From Dechloromonas denitrificans (lineage in GTDB: Bacteria; Pseudomonadota; Gammaproteobacteria; Burkholderiales; Rhodocyclaceae), in assembly GCF_020510665.1 (NCBI RefSeq), contig NZ_CP075187.1, positions 1,632,501-1,696,500 of the forward strand: a stretch of DNA of 64,000 nucleotides. The letters are read 5' to 3'. The notes below the pieces were generated by a model. It did no database searches, was not told the origin of the DNA, and was given only the letters and a program-made list of their open reading frames with translations. This document shows, piece by piece, positions 1 to 9,892 of this stretch; the stretch's first letter is position 1, and each line of letters opens with the position of its first letter. The position numbers and the translations under genes were made by a program.

Positions 1-24
1 TAGTTGACTGATTTTGTCGGCTTT
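1..24 (+). promoter_or_regulatory. IscR-type operator, distal copy (cut by window edge)
   Basis: Bases 1-24 match the IscR type 1 consensus (ATAsyyGACT-rwwwy-AGTCrrsTAT) at about 22 of the 24 visible positions, including GTTGACT and GTCGGC. The first base of the 25-bp site lies outside the window. It overlaps the -35 TTGACT of the iscR promoter, as expected for repression by [2Fe-2S]-IscR. The consensus is known from E. coli; its use here is inferred. Confidence 0.7.
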
Positions 25-33
25 CTGTATAGT
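4..33 (+). promoter_or_regulatory. iscR operon promoter
   Basis: TTGACT (4-9) and TATAGT (28-33) are separated by 18 bp and form a good sigma-70 promoter ahead of iscR. The -35 lies inside the distal IscR box and the -10 overlaps the proximal one. Transcription would start near 40, giving a leader of about 28 nt with AGGAG at 58-62 as ribosome binding site. Confidence 0.6.
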
Positions 34-53
34 TGACCGTAATACTAGGTTAT
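29..53 (+). promoter_or_regulatory. IscR-type operator, proximal copy
   Basis: Bases 29-53 read ATAGTTGACC, then GTAAT, then ACTAGGTTAT. This agrees with the 25-bp IscR type 1 consensus at about 21 positions. It overlaps the -10 and predicted start site. Two boxes in tandem mirror the two-site iscR promoter of E. coli and suggest the same [2Fe-2S]-dependent autorepression. Confidence 0.7.
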
Positions 54-67
54 AGGCAGGAGATATC

Positions 68-574
68 ATGCGACTTACCACCAAAGGGCGATTTGCTGTA
101 ACGGCCATGATCGATCTGGCGCTGCGTTGTGATGAAGGCCCGGTGACTTTGGCCAGCATTAGCGAGCGCCAGAAGATTTCTCTCTCTTATCTTGAGCAAC
201 TGTTTGGCAAGTTGCGCCGCTACAAGCTGGTCGACAGCGTGCGCGGTCCGGGTGGTGGCTATTGTGTCGCCCGTCCGATTGCCCAGGTTGCGGTGGCCGA
301 TATCATTCGTGCAGTCGACGAGCAGCTTGATGCAACGCAATGCGGTGGTCGTGAGAATTGTCACGATGAGCACCGCTGCATGACGCATGATCTGTGGTCT
401 ACGCTCAATGCAAAAATGTACGAATATCTCTCGTCGGTAACGCTGGCCGAACTGGTTGAAAAACAAAAGGCCAAGCTTGCTGGCGCAGGGCAAGTCGTGA
501 TGGAAGACAAGCGTCGTCTCGGGCCGCAGCCTCGCGCCCGGGGTGTTCGGGAAAAGGCCGGCGCTCTGGTCTGA
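68..574 (+). CDS. iscR: Fe-S cluster assembly transcriptional repressor IscR (Rrf2 family)
   Basis: 168-residue Rrf2-family regulator that senses [2Fe-2S] status and represses the ISC operon. The N-terminal winged helix begins MRLTTKGRFAVTAM. The cluster-ligand region carries C92, C98, C104 and H107, the same residues and numbering as E. coli IscR. The C-terminal tail is basic (GPQPRARGVREK). The start has AGGAG six bases upstream and lies behind two IscR-like operators, so autorepression is likely. It is the first gene of the isc operon, and the next gene starts 5 bp after its stop. Family assignment is firm. Confidence 0.97.
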   Translation: MRLTTKGRFAVTAMIDLALRCDEGPVTLASISERQKISLSYLEQLFGKLRRYKLVDSVRGPGGGYCVARPIAQVAVADIIRAVDEQLDATQCGGRENCHDEHRCMTHDLWSTLNAKMYEYLSSVTLAELVEKQKAKLAGAGQVVMEDKRRLGPQPRARGVREKAGALV

Positions 575-579
575 TCGTC

Positions 580-1737
580 ATGTTTCAACCTGTCTACCTC
601 GATCACAATGCCACGACGCCGCTTGATCCTGCGGCGCTGGCGGCCATGCTGCCATGGCTCGAACAGTGCTGCGGCAATGCCTCCAGCCGGCATGAGTACG
701 GTCGGGCGGCGCGCAGTGCGATCGATCAGGCGCGTCAGCAGGTTGCCGCGGCAGTCAATGCGCACCCGACCGAAATCGTGTTTACCAGTGGTGGCAGCGA
801 GGCCAACAACCTTTTCATCAAAGGTGCTGCGGCATCGTTGAAGCCCGGTCTGATTGCCATTGGCGCAACCGAGCACCCCTGTGTGACCCGTCCGGCGGCG
901 CAGTTGCTGCGGCAGGGGTGGGATCTTCGGTCTGTCGCGGTCGACGCCAAAGGTCGTATCGATTTGCCGGGCTTCCAAGCACTGGTTGCGCAGCGTCCGC
1001 GTCTGGTTTCAATCATGACGGCCAATAATGAAACCGGCGTCATTCAGGATATGAATCTTCTGTTGCAGGTGGCAAAGGCTGCTGGCAGCTGGTTTCATAG
1101 CGATGCAGTGCAGGCTTTCGGTAAAATGGCGCTTGATTTTCGGACCCTGAATGCTACAGGGCTGCATGCAATGACCCTGTCGGCACACAAAATCAACGGT
1201 CCCAAAGGGGCCGCTGCGTTGGTGGTCGATAAACGTGTTGAATTGCAGGCGCAAATTGCTGGTGGTGGCCACGAGCGAGGCTTGCGGTCAGGCACTGAAA
1301 ATGTGCCGGCAATCGTCGGATTTGGCATTGCTGCGGAACTTGCGGCGCAACGCGTTGCCGAATTGCCGCACCGCATGCGTGTCTTGCAGCAAAATATGGA
1401 AACTGGCTTGGTGGCGTTGGGTGCGCGGATTTTTGCGGTCGACGCCGAAAGACTGCCAAATACGAGTTATTTTGCCTTGCCGGATATCGACGGTGAAACG
1501 CTGGTCGGCAAGCTGGATCGTGCCGGATTTGCCGTCGCCAGCGGAGCGGCCTGTTCGAGTGCCAATTCTGAGCCGTCGCATGTTTTGCAGGCCATGGGTG
1601 TGGCGCCGGAAGTGGCACGCGGTGCAGTACGAGTCAGTCTTGGTGCGAGCAATACCGAGGCTGATGTGGAACAGTTCATTAACGCCTTGCGGGTTACAGT
1701 CGGACGCCTGCAGGGACTGACGGCAATTGCCGTTTGA
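580..1737 (+). CDS. second cysteine desulfurase (NifS/IscS-like, class V aminotransferase fold)
   Basis: 385-residue PLP enzyme of the NifS/IscS group, expected to remove sulfur from cysteine as an enzyme-bound persulfide. The PLP lysine is K204 in SAHKINGPKG and the catalytic cysteine is C325 in SGAACSSANSEPS. Both are intact, so it should be active. It is a paralogue of IscS 25 bp downstream and clearly diverged from it (for example CSSANSEPSHVL against [12 protein letters not shown]). It lacks the IscS-specific tail ending WAAH. Position between iscR and iscS places it under IscR control. It could be a spare desulfurase or one dedicated to another acceptor; the sequence does not decide this. 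Confidence 0.9.
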   Translation: MFQPVYLDHNATTPLDPAALAAMLPWLEQCCGNASSRHEYGRAARSAIDQARQQVAAAVNAHPTEIVFTSGGSEANNLFIKGAAASLKPGLIAIGATEHPCVTRPAAQLLRQGWDLRSVAVDAKGRIDLPGFQALVAQRPRLVSIMTANNETGVIQDMNLLLQVAKAAGSWFHSDAVQAFGKMALDFRTLNATGLHAMTLSAHKINGPKGAAALVVDKRVELQAQIAGGGHERGLRSGTENVPAIVGFGIAAELAAQRVAELPHRMRVLQQNMETGLVALGARIFAVDAERLPNTSYFALPDIDGETLVGKLDRAGFAVASGAACSSANSEPSHVLQAMGVAPEVARGAVRVSLGASNTEADVEQFINALRVTVGRLQGLTAIAV

Positions 1738-1762
1738 ATAACCCGACTTAGCGAGAATAAAG

Positions 1763-2974
1763 ATGAAACTCCCCATCTATCTGGATTACTCGGCAACGAC
1801 GCCGGTCGACCCGCGTGTCGCGGCCAAAATGATTCCGTTCCTCTGCGAGGATTTCGGCAATCCGGCTTCGCGTTCGCACAGCTTTGGCTGGGTTGCAGAT
1901 GCAGCCGTCGAAGAAGCACGCGAGCAGGTCGCGACGCTGGTCAATGCCGATCCGAAGGAAATCGTCTGGACCTCCGGCGCCACCGAGTCCAACAATCTCG
2001 CCATCAAGGGTGCTGCCAATTTCTACGCCGGCACCAAGGGCAAGCACATCATCACCGTCAAGACCGAGCACAAGGCTGTGCTCGACACGGTGCGCGAACT
2101 GGAACGCCAGGGCTTCGAAGCCACTTACCTTGACGTCAAGGAAGACGGCCTGCTTGATCTGGAGGTTTTCAAGGCGGCGATTCGCCCCGATACCGTGTTG
2201 GCTTCGGTGATGTTCGTCAACAACGAAGTCGGCGTCATCCAGCCGATCGCCGAACTCGGCGAAATCTGCCGCGAGAAGGGCGTCATCTTCCACGTCGATG
2301 CAGCCCAGGCTACCGGCAAGGTCGAGATCGACCTGAGCAAGCTCAAGGTTGATCTGATGAGCTTCTCGGCCCACAAGACCTACGGCCCGAAGGGGATTGG
2401 TGCGTTGTACGTGCGTCGCAAGCCGCGTATCCGTCTTGAAGCCCAGATGCACGGCGGTGGCCATGAGCGCGGTTTCCGCTCCGGCACGCTGGCCACGCAC
2501 CAGATCGTCGGCATGGGCGAAAGCTTCCGTCTGGCCAAGGAAGAAATGGCCGAAGAAAATGCCCGCGTCGGCGCCTTGCGCGACCGCCTGCTCAATGGCC
2601 TGAAGGACATGGAGCACACCTACATCAATGGCGACATGACCCAGCGCGTCGCTCATAATCTGAATATCAGCTTTGCTTATGTCGAAGGCGAGTCGATGAT
2701 CATGGCGATCAAGGACTTGGCCGTTTCTTCCGGTTCGGCCTGCACCTCGGCCAGCCTGGAACCTTCCTACGTGCTGCGCGCCCTTGGTCGCAACGACGAA
2801 CTGGCCCACAGTTCGATTCGTTTCAGCATTGGTCGCTTCACGACGGAAGAGGAAATTGACTATGCAATCAATCTGTTGAAAGCCAAAGTTGGCAAGTTAC
2901 GTGAACTTTCCCCGTTGTGGGAAATGGTTCAGGACGGCATCGATCTGGACACCGTCCAGTGGGCCGCGCACTAA
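1763..2974 (+). CDS. iscS: cysteine desulfurase IscS
   Basis: 403 residues, matching the usual IscS length of about 404. It supplies sulfur to IscU and to thiolation pathways. PLP-binding K205 lies in [10 protein letters not shown] and catalytic C327 in [19 protein letters not shown] is the PLP-ring-stacking region. The C-terminus, DGIDL followed by VQWAAH, is the IscS signature that contacts IscU. The start codon follows a purine-rich GCGAGAATAAAG stretch. The gene ends 11 bp before iscU in the conserved order iscS-iscU-iscA-hscBA-fdx-iscX. Confidence 0.97.
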   Translation: MKLPIYLDYSATTPVDPRVAAKMIPFLCEDFGNPASRSHSFGWVADAAVEEAREQVATLVNADPKEIVWTSGATESNNLAIKGAANFYAGTKGKHIITVKTEHKAVLDTVRELERQGFEATYLDVKEDGLLDLEVFKAAIRPDTVLASVMFVNNEVGVIQPIAELGEICREKGVIFHVDAAQATGKVEIDLSKLKVDLMSFSAHKTYGPKGIGALYVRRKPRIRLEAQMHGGGHERGFRSGTLATHQIVGMGESFRLAKEEMAEENARVGALRDRLLNGLKDMEHTYINGDMTQRVAHNLNISFAYVEGESMIMAIKDLAVSSGSACTSASLEPSYVLRALGRNDELAHSSIRFSIGRFTTEEEIDYAINLLKAKVGKLRELSPLWEMVQDGIDLDTVQWAAH

Positions 2975-2985
2975 GGAGAATACAC

Positions 2986-3369
2986 ATGAGCTATAGCGTA
3001 AAAGTCATCGATCACTATGAAAACCCCCGTAACGTCGGCTCCTTCGGCAAGGAAGACGATGGCGTCGGCACCGGCATGGTCGGCGCACCGGCTTGCGGCG
3101 ACGTGATGAAGCTGCAGATCAAGGTGAACAAGTCCGGCGTGATTGAAGATGCCAAGTTCAAGACCTACGGCTGCGGTTCGGCCATCGCTTCGTCTTCGCT
3201 GGTGACCGAATGGGTCAAGGGCAAGACGGTCGACCAGGCATTGGCGATCAAAAACACCGAAATTGCTGAAGAACTGGCCCTGCCGCCGGTTAAAATCCAC
3301 TGTTCGATTCTCGCCGAGGACGCCATCAAGGCAGCCGTGGCGGATTACAAGAAAAAGCACGGAGAATAA
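2986..3369 (+). CDS. iscU: Fe-S cluster scaffold protein IscU
   Basis: 127-residue scaffold on which [2Fe-2S] clusters are built. The ligands are visible as C37 in PACGDVM (with D39 next to it), C63 in [10 protein letters not shown] and H105-C106 in KIHCS. The HscA-recognition motif LPPVK precedes the last pair. The start at MSYSVKV is chosen because AAGGAG lies just upstream (2973-2978) and because an in-frame extension into iscS would be unlike the family. It sits between iscS and iscA, and the products form the assembly complex. Confidence 0.97.
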   Translation: MSYSVKVIDHYENPRNVGSFGKEDDGVGTGMVGAPACGDVMKLQIKVNKSGVIEDAKFKTYGCGSAIASSSLVTEWVKGKTVDQALAIKNTEIAEELALPPVKIHCSILAEDAIKAAVADYKKKHGE

Positions 3370-3371
3370 GC

Positions 3372-3695
3372 ATGGGTGTCACCTTGAGCGACAAGGCGGC
3401 CAAGCACGTCGCCAACTACCTGACCAAGCGCGGCAAAGGTGTCGGCCTGCGCCTCGGCGTACGGACCAGCGGCTGTTCCGGCATGGCCTACAAGCTGGAA
3501 TTTGTCGACGAGGTGAGTCCCGAGGATCTGGTTTTTGAGAGTAACGGCGTCAAGGTGTTTGTCGACGCCAAGAGCATGCCGTATCTCGAAGGCATGGAGC
3601 TCGACTTTGCCCGTGAAGGCCTGAACGAAGGGTTCAAGTTCAATAACCCGAACGTCAAGGATCAGTGCGGCTGCGGCGAATCCTTCAACGTCTGA
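3372..3695 (+). CDS. iscA: A-type Fe-S carrier IscA
   Basis: 107-residue A-type carrier that passes clusters to apo-targets. The three conserved cysteines are C35 (SGCSGMAY), C99 and C101 (CGCGESF). The length equals E. coli IscA. It starts 2 bp after the iscU stop and its TGA shares one base with the hscB ATG, so translational coupling is likely. Confidence 0.97.
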   Translation: MGVTLSDKAAKHVANYLTKRGKGVGLRLGVRTSGCSGMAYKLEFVDEVSPEDLVFESNGVKVFVDAKSMPYLEGMELDFAREGLNEGFKFNNPNVKDQCGCGESFNV

Positions 3696-4222
3696 TGGAT
3701 TTCAATTCAGACCACTTTGCCCTGTTCAATCTGCCGCGTCAGTTCAAGATCGATGCGGCAGACCTTGATTCGCGCTATCGCGATGTCCAGGTCCAGGTTC
3801 ATCCGGACCGTTTCGCGAGTAGTGGCGAGGCTGATAAGCGCCTGTCGATGCAATGGGCGACGCGGGCCAACGAGGCTTACCAGACGCTGAAGAAACCGCT
3901 CGAACGGGCGAAATACCTGCTGCATCTGGCCGGTCACGATATTCAGGCCGAAACCAATACCGCGATGGCGCCCGAGTTCCTGATGGAACAGATGGAGTGG
4001 CGCGAGGCGGTGATGGATGCCCGTCAGGGTGGCGATCACCACGAACTCGAGCATCTGCACAACCGCCTGCGCGGAGATATCAACAGCCGCTACGACGATC
4101 TGGGGCAAAAGCTCGATGCTGCGGTCGACTATGCCGAAGCGGTTGATATGGTTCGCCGGCTGATGTTCCTGGAAAAATTGCTGTACGAAATCGACGACGC
4201 ACTGGCGTCGCTGGAAGACTAG
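3695..4222 (+). CDS. hscB: J-domain co-chaperone HscB
   Basis: 175-residue Hsc20 co-chaperone. The N-terminal J-domain has the HPD triad at about residues 36-38 (VHPDRFA). The C-terminal three-helix domain that binds IscU follows. The start [14 protein letters not shown] is chosen because it fits the family N-terminus and overlaps the iscA stop by one base; upstream in-frame codons encode the iscA tail in another frame. It stimulates the HscA ATPase and delivers IscU to it. Confidence 0.95.
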   Translation: MDFNSDHFALFNLPRQFKIDAADLDSRYRDVQVQVHPDRFASSGEADKRLSMQWATRANEAYQTLKKPLERAKYLLHLAGHDIQAETNTAMAPEFLMEQMEWREAVMDARQGGDHHELEHLHNRLRGDINSRYDDLGQKLDAAVDYAEAVDMVRRLMFLEKLLYEIDDALASLED

Positions 4223-4225
4223 AAA

Positions 4226-6102
<1,877 letters not shown>

Positions 6103-6106
<4 letters not shown>

Positions 6107-6447
6107 CTCAACTGATCGTTCTGCCGCACCTCGAAAACTGCCCGGACGGTGCTGTCATCGAGGCGGAAGAGGGCAAGTCGATTTGCGAAAACCTGCTGGC
6201 TAATGGCGTCGAGCTCGACCATGCCTGCGAAATGTCCTGTGCCTGCACGACCTGCCACGTCATCGTACGCGAAGGTTTCAATACGCTCGAAGCTGCTGAG
6301 GATGCCGAAGAAGACCTGCTCGACAAGGCCTGGGGCCTGGAGCCGAATTCCCGCCTGGGTTGCCAGGCCATCGTTGGCAAGACACCGCTGGTTGTCGAGA
6401 TTCCGCGATATAGCCTGAACATGGCGAAAGAGGGGCACCGCAAATGA
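6103..6447 (+). CDS. fdx: ISC-type [2Fe-2S] ferredoxin
   Basis: 114-residue adrenodoxin-type ferredoxin that supplies electrons for cluster assembly. The ligands C42, C48, C51 and C87 fall at the same positions as in E. coli Fdx ([12 protein letters not shown] and RLGCQAI); an extra cysteine, C46, is also conserved in the ISC type. ATGA overlaps link it to hscA upstream and iscX downstream. Confidence 0.96.
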
Positions 6448-6638
6448 AATGGACCGACATCAACGATATCGCCATCGAACTGAGCGAAGCGCATCCGGAT
6501 AAGGATCCGCTCAAGCTCAACTTTGTCGACCTGCGCAACTGGGTGATGGCCTTGCCCGGCTTTGACGATGAACCCAATCGTTCGGGCGAGAAAATCCTTG
6601 AAGCCATCCAGCAAGCCTGGATCGACGAGGTTTCGTAA
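6444..6638 (+). CDS. iscX: Fe-S assembly accessory protein IscX
   Basis: 64-residue acidic protein (IscX/YfhJ) that binds IscS and iron and tunes desulfurase activity. [15 protein letters not shown] and the FVDLRNWVMALPGF stretch are typical of the family. It is the last gene of the operon, coupled to fdx by ATGA. An inverted repeat and a strong intrinsic terminator follow. Confidence 0.95.
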   Translation: MKWTDINDIAIELSEAHPDKDPLKLNFVDLRNWVMALPGFDDEPNRSGEKILEAIQQAWIDEVS

Positions 6639-6656
6639 AATTCATGCTGGCCGGAA

Positions 6657-6689
6657 CTGACCCAAAACAGCCTGCACGTTTTGAGTCAG
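6657..6689. repeat. inverted repeat in the isc 3' region
   Basis: Twelve-base arms (CTGACCCAAAAC at 6657-6668 and GTTTTGAGTCAG at 6678-6689) pair with one mismatch around a 9-nt loop. No T-run follows, so it is not a standard terminator. It would form a stem-loop in the 3' untranslated region between iscX and the terminator at 6745, where it could stabilise the transcript end or bind a protein. Confidence 0.5.
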
Positions 6690-6744
6690 CACCGGAAAGC
6701 TGCGGTCTACCTCGACCGAGGCACAAAAATGAATGCACTTGAAG

Positions 6745-6771
6745 CGGCCGGAGTGATCCGGCCGTTTTCTT
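6745..6771 (+). terminator. Rho-independent terminator of the isc operon
   Basis: Perfect 8-bp stem CGGCCGGA / TCCGGCCG with a GTGA loop (6745-6764), followed directly by TTTTCTT. It lies about 105 bp after the iscX stop and ahead of the flavoprotein gene, so it closes the ISC operon. Confidence 0.85.
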
Positions 6772-6898
6772 GTTTACAATGTTCGAAGCAGCCTTGATGG
6801 CCGTCTGCGTACGGCCTGCTGTATTCCGCGCGTCACTGACGCTACTGTAAATCCGGGCATCTCCGTGTCCGGATGGCTTATAAAATGGAGAGACATTC

Positions 6899-8233
6899 AT
6901 GACCTTCAACCGCCGCCAGTTTCTGGCCGCCGGTTCGGTGCTGGGCGCGACAACTGCCATGGCCCAGCCGACCAGTCCGTTGCCCTTCCTGATCACCATG
7001 CAGTCCGACCCGCTGTTGCCGAAAGCCAATGGCAAGCGAGTCGTTGTTTGCGGTGGTGGCTGGGGCGGGATCAGCGCCGCCAAACATCTGAAGAAACTCG
7101 ATCCGACGCTCGACGTTGTTGTTCTTGAGCGCAATCCGGTTTTCTTTTCCTGCCCGATGAGCAACAAGTGGCTGGTCGATGTGGTTGATACCAACTTCCT
7201 GACGTTCAGCTACCTCAAGGTCGCGCAGAAATACGACTACAAATTCATCCAGACCGAAGTGACCGCCTTCGAGCGAGACAAGAAGCGGGTCATCACCGCC
7301 CAGGGCTGGATCGATTATGACTACCTGATCGTCGGTGCCGGCATCCGCTACAACTACGAAGCCTGGTTCGGCAATGACCGCAAGGCTGCGGAATACACCC
7401 GGGCGCATTTTCCGGCGGCCTACATTCCGAATGCCGAACATTTCCAGCTCAAGCAGAGCATCCAGAATTTCAAGGGTGGCGACTTGGTGATGACGCTGCC
7501 GCCCCCGCCGCATCGTTGTCCGCCGTCACCGTACGAGCGCGCCTGTCTGATCGCCGGCCTGATCAAGGAACGCGGCATCAAGGGCAAGGTCATCATCCTC
7601 GACCCGAAAGACAGCCCGCGCCCGATTACCGGTGGTTTCCAGGAGGCTTTCGATAATCTGTACAAGGATCAGATCGTCTATGTGCCCAAGGCCGTGATCA
7701 AGGAAGTCGACCCGTTCAACAAGAAGATCAAGACCTCGGCCGGCGATTTTAACTTCGACCACAGCATCCTGATGGCGCCGCACCAGGCGGGCGACATGGC
7801 CTGGAAGGCCGGGCTGATCGGCAAGAATGCCGAAGGCAAGCCGACTGGCTGGGCCGGTGTCGATCCCTTCTTCCTGAACATGAAGGATGACCCGGATGTG
7901 TACGTGATCGGCGATGCGGTTGGTGTCGTCTCGCCACAGTTTAATTTTTATCCGAAGGCCGGCCACGTCGCCAACGCCCATGCCAAGATCGTTGCCAAAT
8001 ACATCAGCGAACGCGTCAAGGGCCGTGAGCCGAAGTACGCCTTGCCTGATAATCTGTGTTTCATGATGGTCAATACGGCACCGCGCGAAGATGTGGCTGT
8101 GCGCTTCAAGTACTACGTCAACGACAAGGGCATTATCATCCAGGATCAGGACGACGATAATCTGCGGCGCGATGAACTGGTGACCGAAGACTTTGCCTGG
8201 GCTGGCCGGATGTACGAGGACATGTTCGGCTGA
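6899..8233 (+). CDS. Tat-exported flavocytochrome c / sulfide dehydrogenase-like FAD subunit
   Basis: 444-residue flavoprotein. A twin-arginine signal (NRRQFLAAGS, then hydrophobic to AMAQ at about residue 22) predicts export of a folded, cofactor-loaded protein. An FAD-binding Rossmann motif VVVCGGGWGG follows, and a second FAD region is VYVIGDAVG near residue 345. HRCPPSPYERA matches the conserved cysteine-containing segment of FccB/SoxF, and the C-terminal part resembles the FCSD flavin-binding domain. The family oxidises sulfide and passes electrons to a cytochrome c. No cytochrome partner gene is adjacent, and I could not confirm the second redox cysteine. The start has GGAGAG nine bases upstream. 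Substrate is inferred; an SQR-like role is possible. Confidence 0.82.
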   Translation: MTFNRRQFLAAGSVLGATTAMAQPTSPLPFLITMQSDPLLPKANGKRVVVCGGGWGGISAAKHLKKLDPTLDVVVLERNPVFFSCPMSNKWLVDVVDTNFLTFSYLKVAQKYDYKFIQTEVTAFERDKKRVITAQGWIDYDYLIVGAGIRYNYEAWFGNDRKAAEYTRAHFPAAYIPNAEHFQLKQSIQNFKGGDLVMTLPPPPHRCPPSPYERACLIAGLIKERGIKGKVIILDPKDSPRPITGGFQEAFDNLYKDQIVYVPKAVIKEVDPFNKKIKTSAGDFNFDHSILMAPHQAGDMAWKAGLIGKNAEGKPTGWAGVDPFFLNMKDDPDVYVIGDAVGVVSPQFNFYPKAGHVANAHAKIVAKYISERVKGREPKYALPDNLCFMMVNTAPREDVAVRFKYYVNDKGIIIQDQDDDNLRRDELVTEDFAWAGRMYEDMFG

Positions 8234-8247
8234 TCTGTCGCAGCAAG

Positions 8248-8276
8248 AGCGTTCGTCGCCGCATGCGGCGGACGCT
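8248..8276. other. GC-rich stem-loop after the flavoprotein gene
   Basis: The palindrome CGCCGCATGCGGCG is flanked by AGCGT and ACGCT, giving a hairpin with a small internal bulge just after the stop at 8233. Only TTGTGG follows, so it is at best a weak terminator. A second hairpin (GCCCGC, CGTA, GCGGGC at 8308-8323) lies just before the ribosome binding site of the next gene. Confidence 0.35.
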
Positions 8277-8345
8277 TGTGGCACACGCCGGATTGTCTGG
8301 CATGCTTGCCCGCCGTAGCGGGCTCACCGAAGGAGAAAGAATCAG

Positions 8346-8996
8346 ATGGACGCGATGACCTGGCAGGCCTGGTTTGACGGGGCGACGAAACACGCCAATC
8401 CGGGAATACGGGGTATTGGTGCCATTCTGAAGGGGCCTGCCGGCGAGCTTGTCGAAATTGCCCAGGAAATCGGTCACGGCACGAACAACGAGGCCGAATA
8501 CTGCGCGCTGATGGCTGTGCTTGATGCTGCTGCAGATGCCGGCGTCAAAAGCCTTGTCGTCTATGGCGATAGTCAGCTGGTCATCAAGCAGGTCAGCGGC
8601 GAGTGGTTGATCAATTCCGAGAGCCTGGTGCCGCTCTGCAAAACCGTGCTCAAGCTGAAAGCACAGATTCCCGAGGTGCATTTGCGCTGGATTCCGAGGG
8701 AGCAGAATATCGAGGCTGATGCGCTCTCGAAGCGTGCGATCGGTGTGGTCGCGGCCGTGCCGCTTGATCGGACGGTGTGGATGAAGATTACCGAGATCGG
8801 TAAACCCTTCGGTTTGTCCGGCGTGGCCTTGGGCAAACGCATGGATGCAGCCAAATTGCGCGAAGGTGGCAAGCCGACGCAACTAGCGCTGGACAAAGGG
8901 TGTGCCCTGAGGGTGGAGAACAACTTTGGGCACGAGGATTTCTGGCACCGCAAACTGCTTCCTGCAGCGCTCAGGGAAGCCATGCTGCTCGATTGA
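8346..8996 (+). CDS. RNase H type I protein with an extra C-terminal domain
   Basis: 216 residues. Residues 5-133 form an RNase HI fold with the four catalytic acids visible: D11 in WFDGA, E49 in NNEAEY, D75 in YGDSQL and D125 in IEADALSK. It should cut RNA in RNA-DNA hybrids. The last 80 or so residues are not part of RNase HI. They contain ITEIGKPFGLSG, ALGKRMDAAKL and a terminal WHRKLLP, reminiscent of the small winged domain of phage antirepressors (KilA-C type), which is inference from pattern only. AGGAGA sits nine bases before the ATG. It is distinct from the housekeeping rnhA, which lacks this tail. Confidence 0.85.
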   Translation: MDAMTWQAWFDGATKHANPGIRGIGAILKGPAGELVEIAQEIGHGTNNEAEYCALMAVLDAAADAGVKSLVVYGDSQLVIKQVSGEWLINSESLVPLCKTVLKLKAQIPEVHLRWIPREQNIEADALSKRAIGVVAAVPLDRTVWMKITEIGKPFGLSGVALGKRMDAAKLREGGKPTQLALDKGCALRVENNFGHEDFWHRKLLPAALREAMLLD

Positions 8997-9037
8997 TCGG
9001 CCTGACTGACGCGCTTGGCGGTCAGCCAGGGCTGATC
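8995..9037. terminator. long imperfect hairpin between convergent genes
   Basis: GATCGGCC-TGACTGAC (8995-9010) pairs imperfectly with GTCAGCCAGGGCTGATC (9021-9037) around a 10-nt loop. It lies between the RNase H stop (8996) and the serB stop (9043). No T-tract is present on either side, so it may be a weak bidirectional terminator or a transcript-end stabiliser. Confidence 0.4.
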
Positions 9038-9042
9038 GTGAC

Positions 9043-9882
9043 TTAGTCGAACAGGTTGAGCAGGGAGTTCAGGCCACCAAAATTGATCGCGACGTCAGCT
9101 TTGGCACGTGTTGCCGGCTTGGCGTGGAAGGCGACCGATAGTCCGGCCTGGGCCATCATCATCAAATCGTTGGCGCCATCGCCGCAGGCAATGACCTGTT
9201 CCTTTTTGAGGCCCAGTTCATCGGTCAGGCGAGCGAGATGATGCGCCTTGGCTGCAGCATCGACGATGTCGCCGACAACCCGGCCGGTCAGCTTGCCGCC
9301 GGAAATTTCCAGTTCGTTCGAGGTGGCGAAGTCAAAGCCGAGTTCAATGCGCAAACGCTCGGTAAAGTAGGTGAAACCGCCCGAGAGGATGGCCGTGCGC
9401 AGGCCGGCATTCTGCGCAGCTTCGAGTAGCTCGCGCGCACCGTCGGAGAGCAGCAGGCGTTCGCCATAAACACGCGCCAGAACACGGGCATCCAGACCGG
9501 CCATCAGCGACAAGCGGCGGCGCAGGCTTTCGCGGTAATCGATTTCGCCGCGCATGGCTGCTTCGGTAACGGCTGAAACCTCTTCCTTCTTGCCGGCGAA
9601 GTCAGCCAGTTCGTCGATGCATTCGATCGTGATCAGCGTTGAATCCATATCGAAACAGATCAGGCCGAAGTCCGAAAATTTTTTGCCGGCTTCAATGAAG
9701 GCCCAGTCGAGCTTCTCGGCTTCGATCAAGGGAATCAGCGCATCGAACTCGGGCGTCCGCTGCGCACCCCTGATGCGGACGACCTGCGGCGGCAACGGTT
9801 CCACGGTCGACGTGCCGGTGGCCGCCAAAATGCGTTCAAGCAGGAAAGTCGGAAGGGCGCCGCCCTGGATAATCAGATTCAT
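9043..9882 (-). CDS. serB: phosphoserine phosphatase SerB
   Basis: 279-residue HAD-family enzyme catalysing the last step of serine synthesis. The nucleophile motif is CFDMDSTLI with D78 and D80; SGGF is motif II and CGDGANDLMM motif IV. The N-terminal 70 residues form the regulatory-type domain of long SerB. The start MNLIIQGG is chosen over an in-frame codon 36 nt upstream that would overlap aroG. It lies 10 bp after aroG and completes the minus-strand group mfd-aroG-serB. Confidence 0.95.
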   Translation of the reverse strand: MNLIIQGGALPTFLLERILAATGTSTVEPLPPQVVRIRGAQRTPEFDALIPLIEAEKLDWAFIEAGKKFSDFGLICFDMDSTLITIECIDELADFAGKKEEVSAVTEAAMRGEIDYRESLRRRLSLMAGLDARVLARVYGERLLLSDGARELLEAAQNAGLRTAILSGGFTYFTERLRIELGFDFATSNELEISGGKLTGRVVGDIVDAAAKAHHLARLTDELGLKKEQVIACGDGANDLMMMAQAGLSVAFHAKPATRAKADVAINFGGLNSLLNLFD

Positions 9883-9892
9883 CGGTGCAGAC

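Noticed and set aside
8248..8323. A riboswitch before the RNase H gene
   Set aside because: Two short GC hairpins are present, but no conserved riboswitch core or sequestered ribosome binding site could be recognised.
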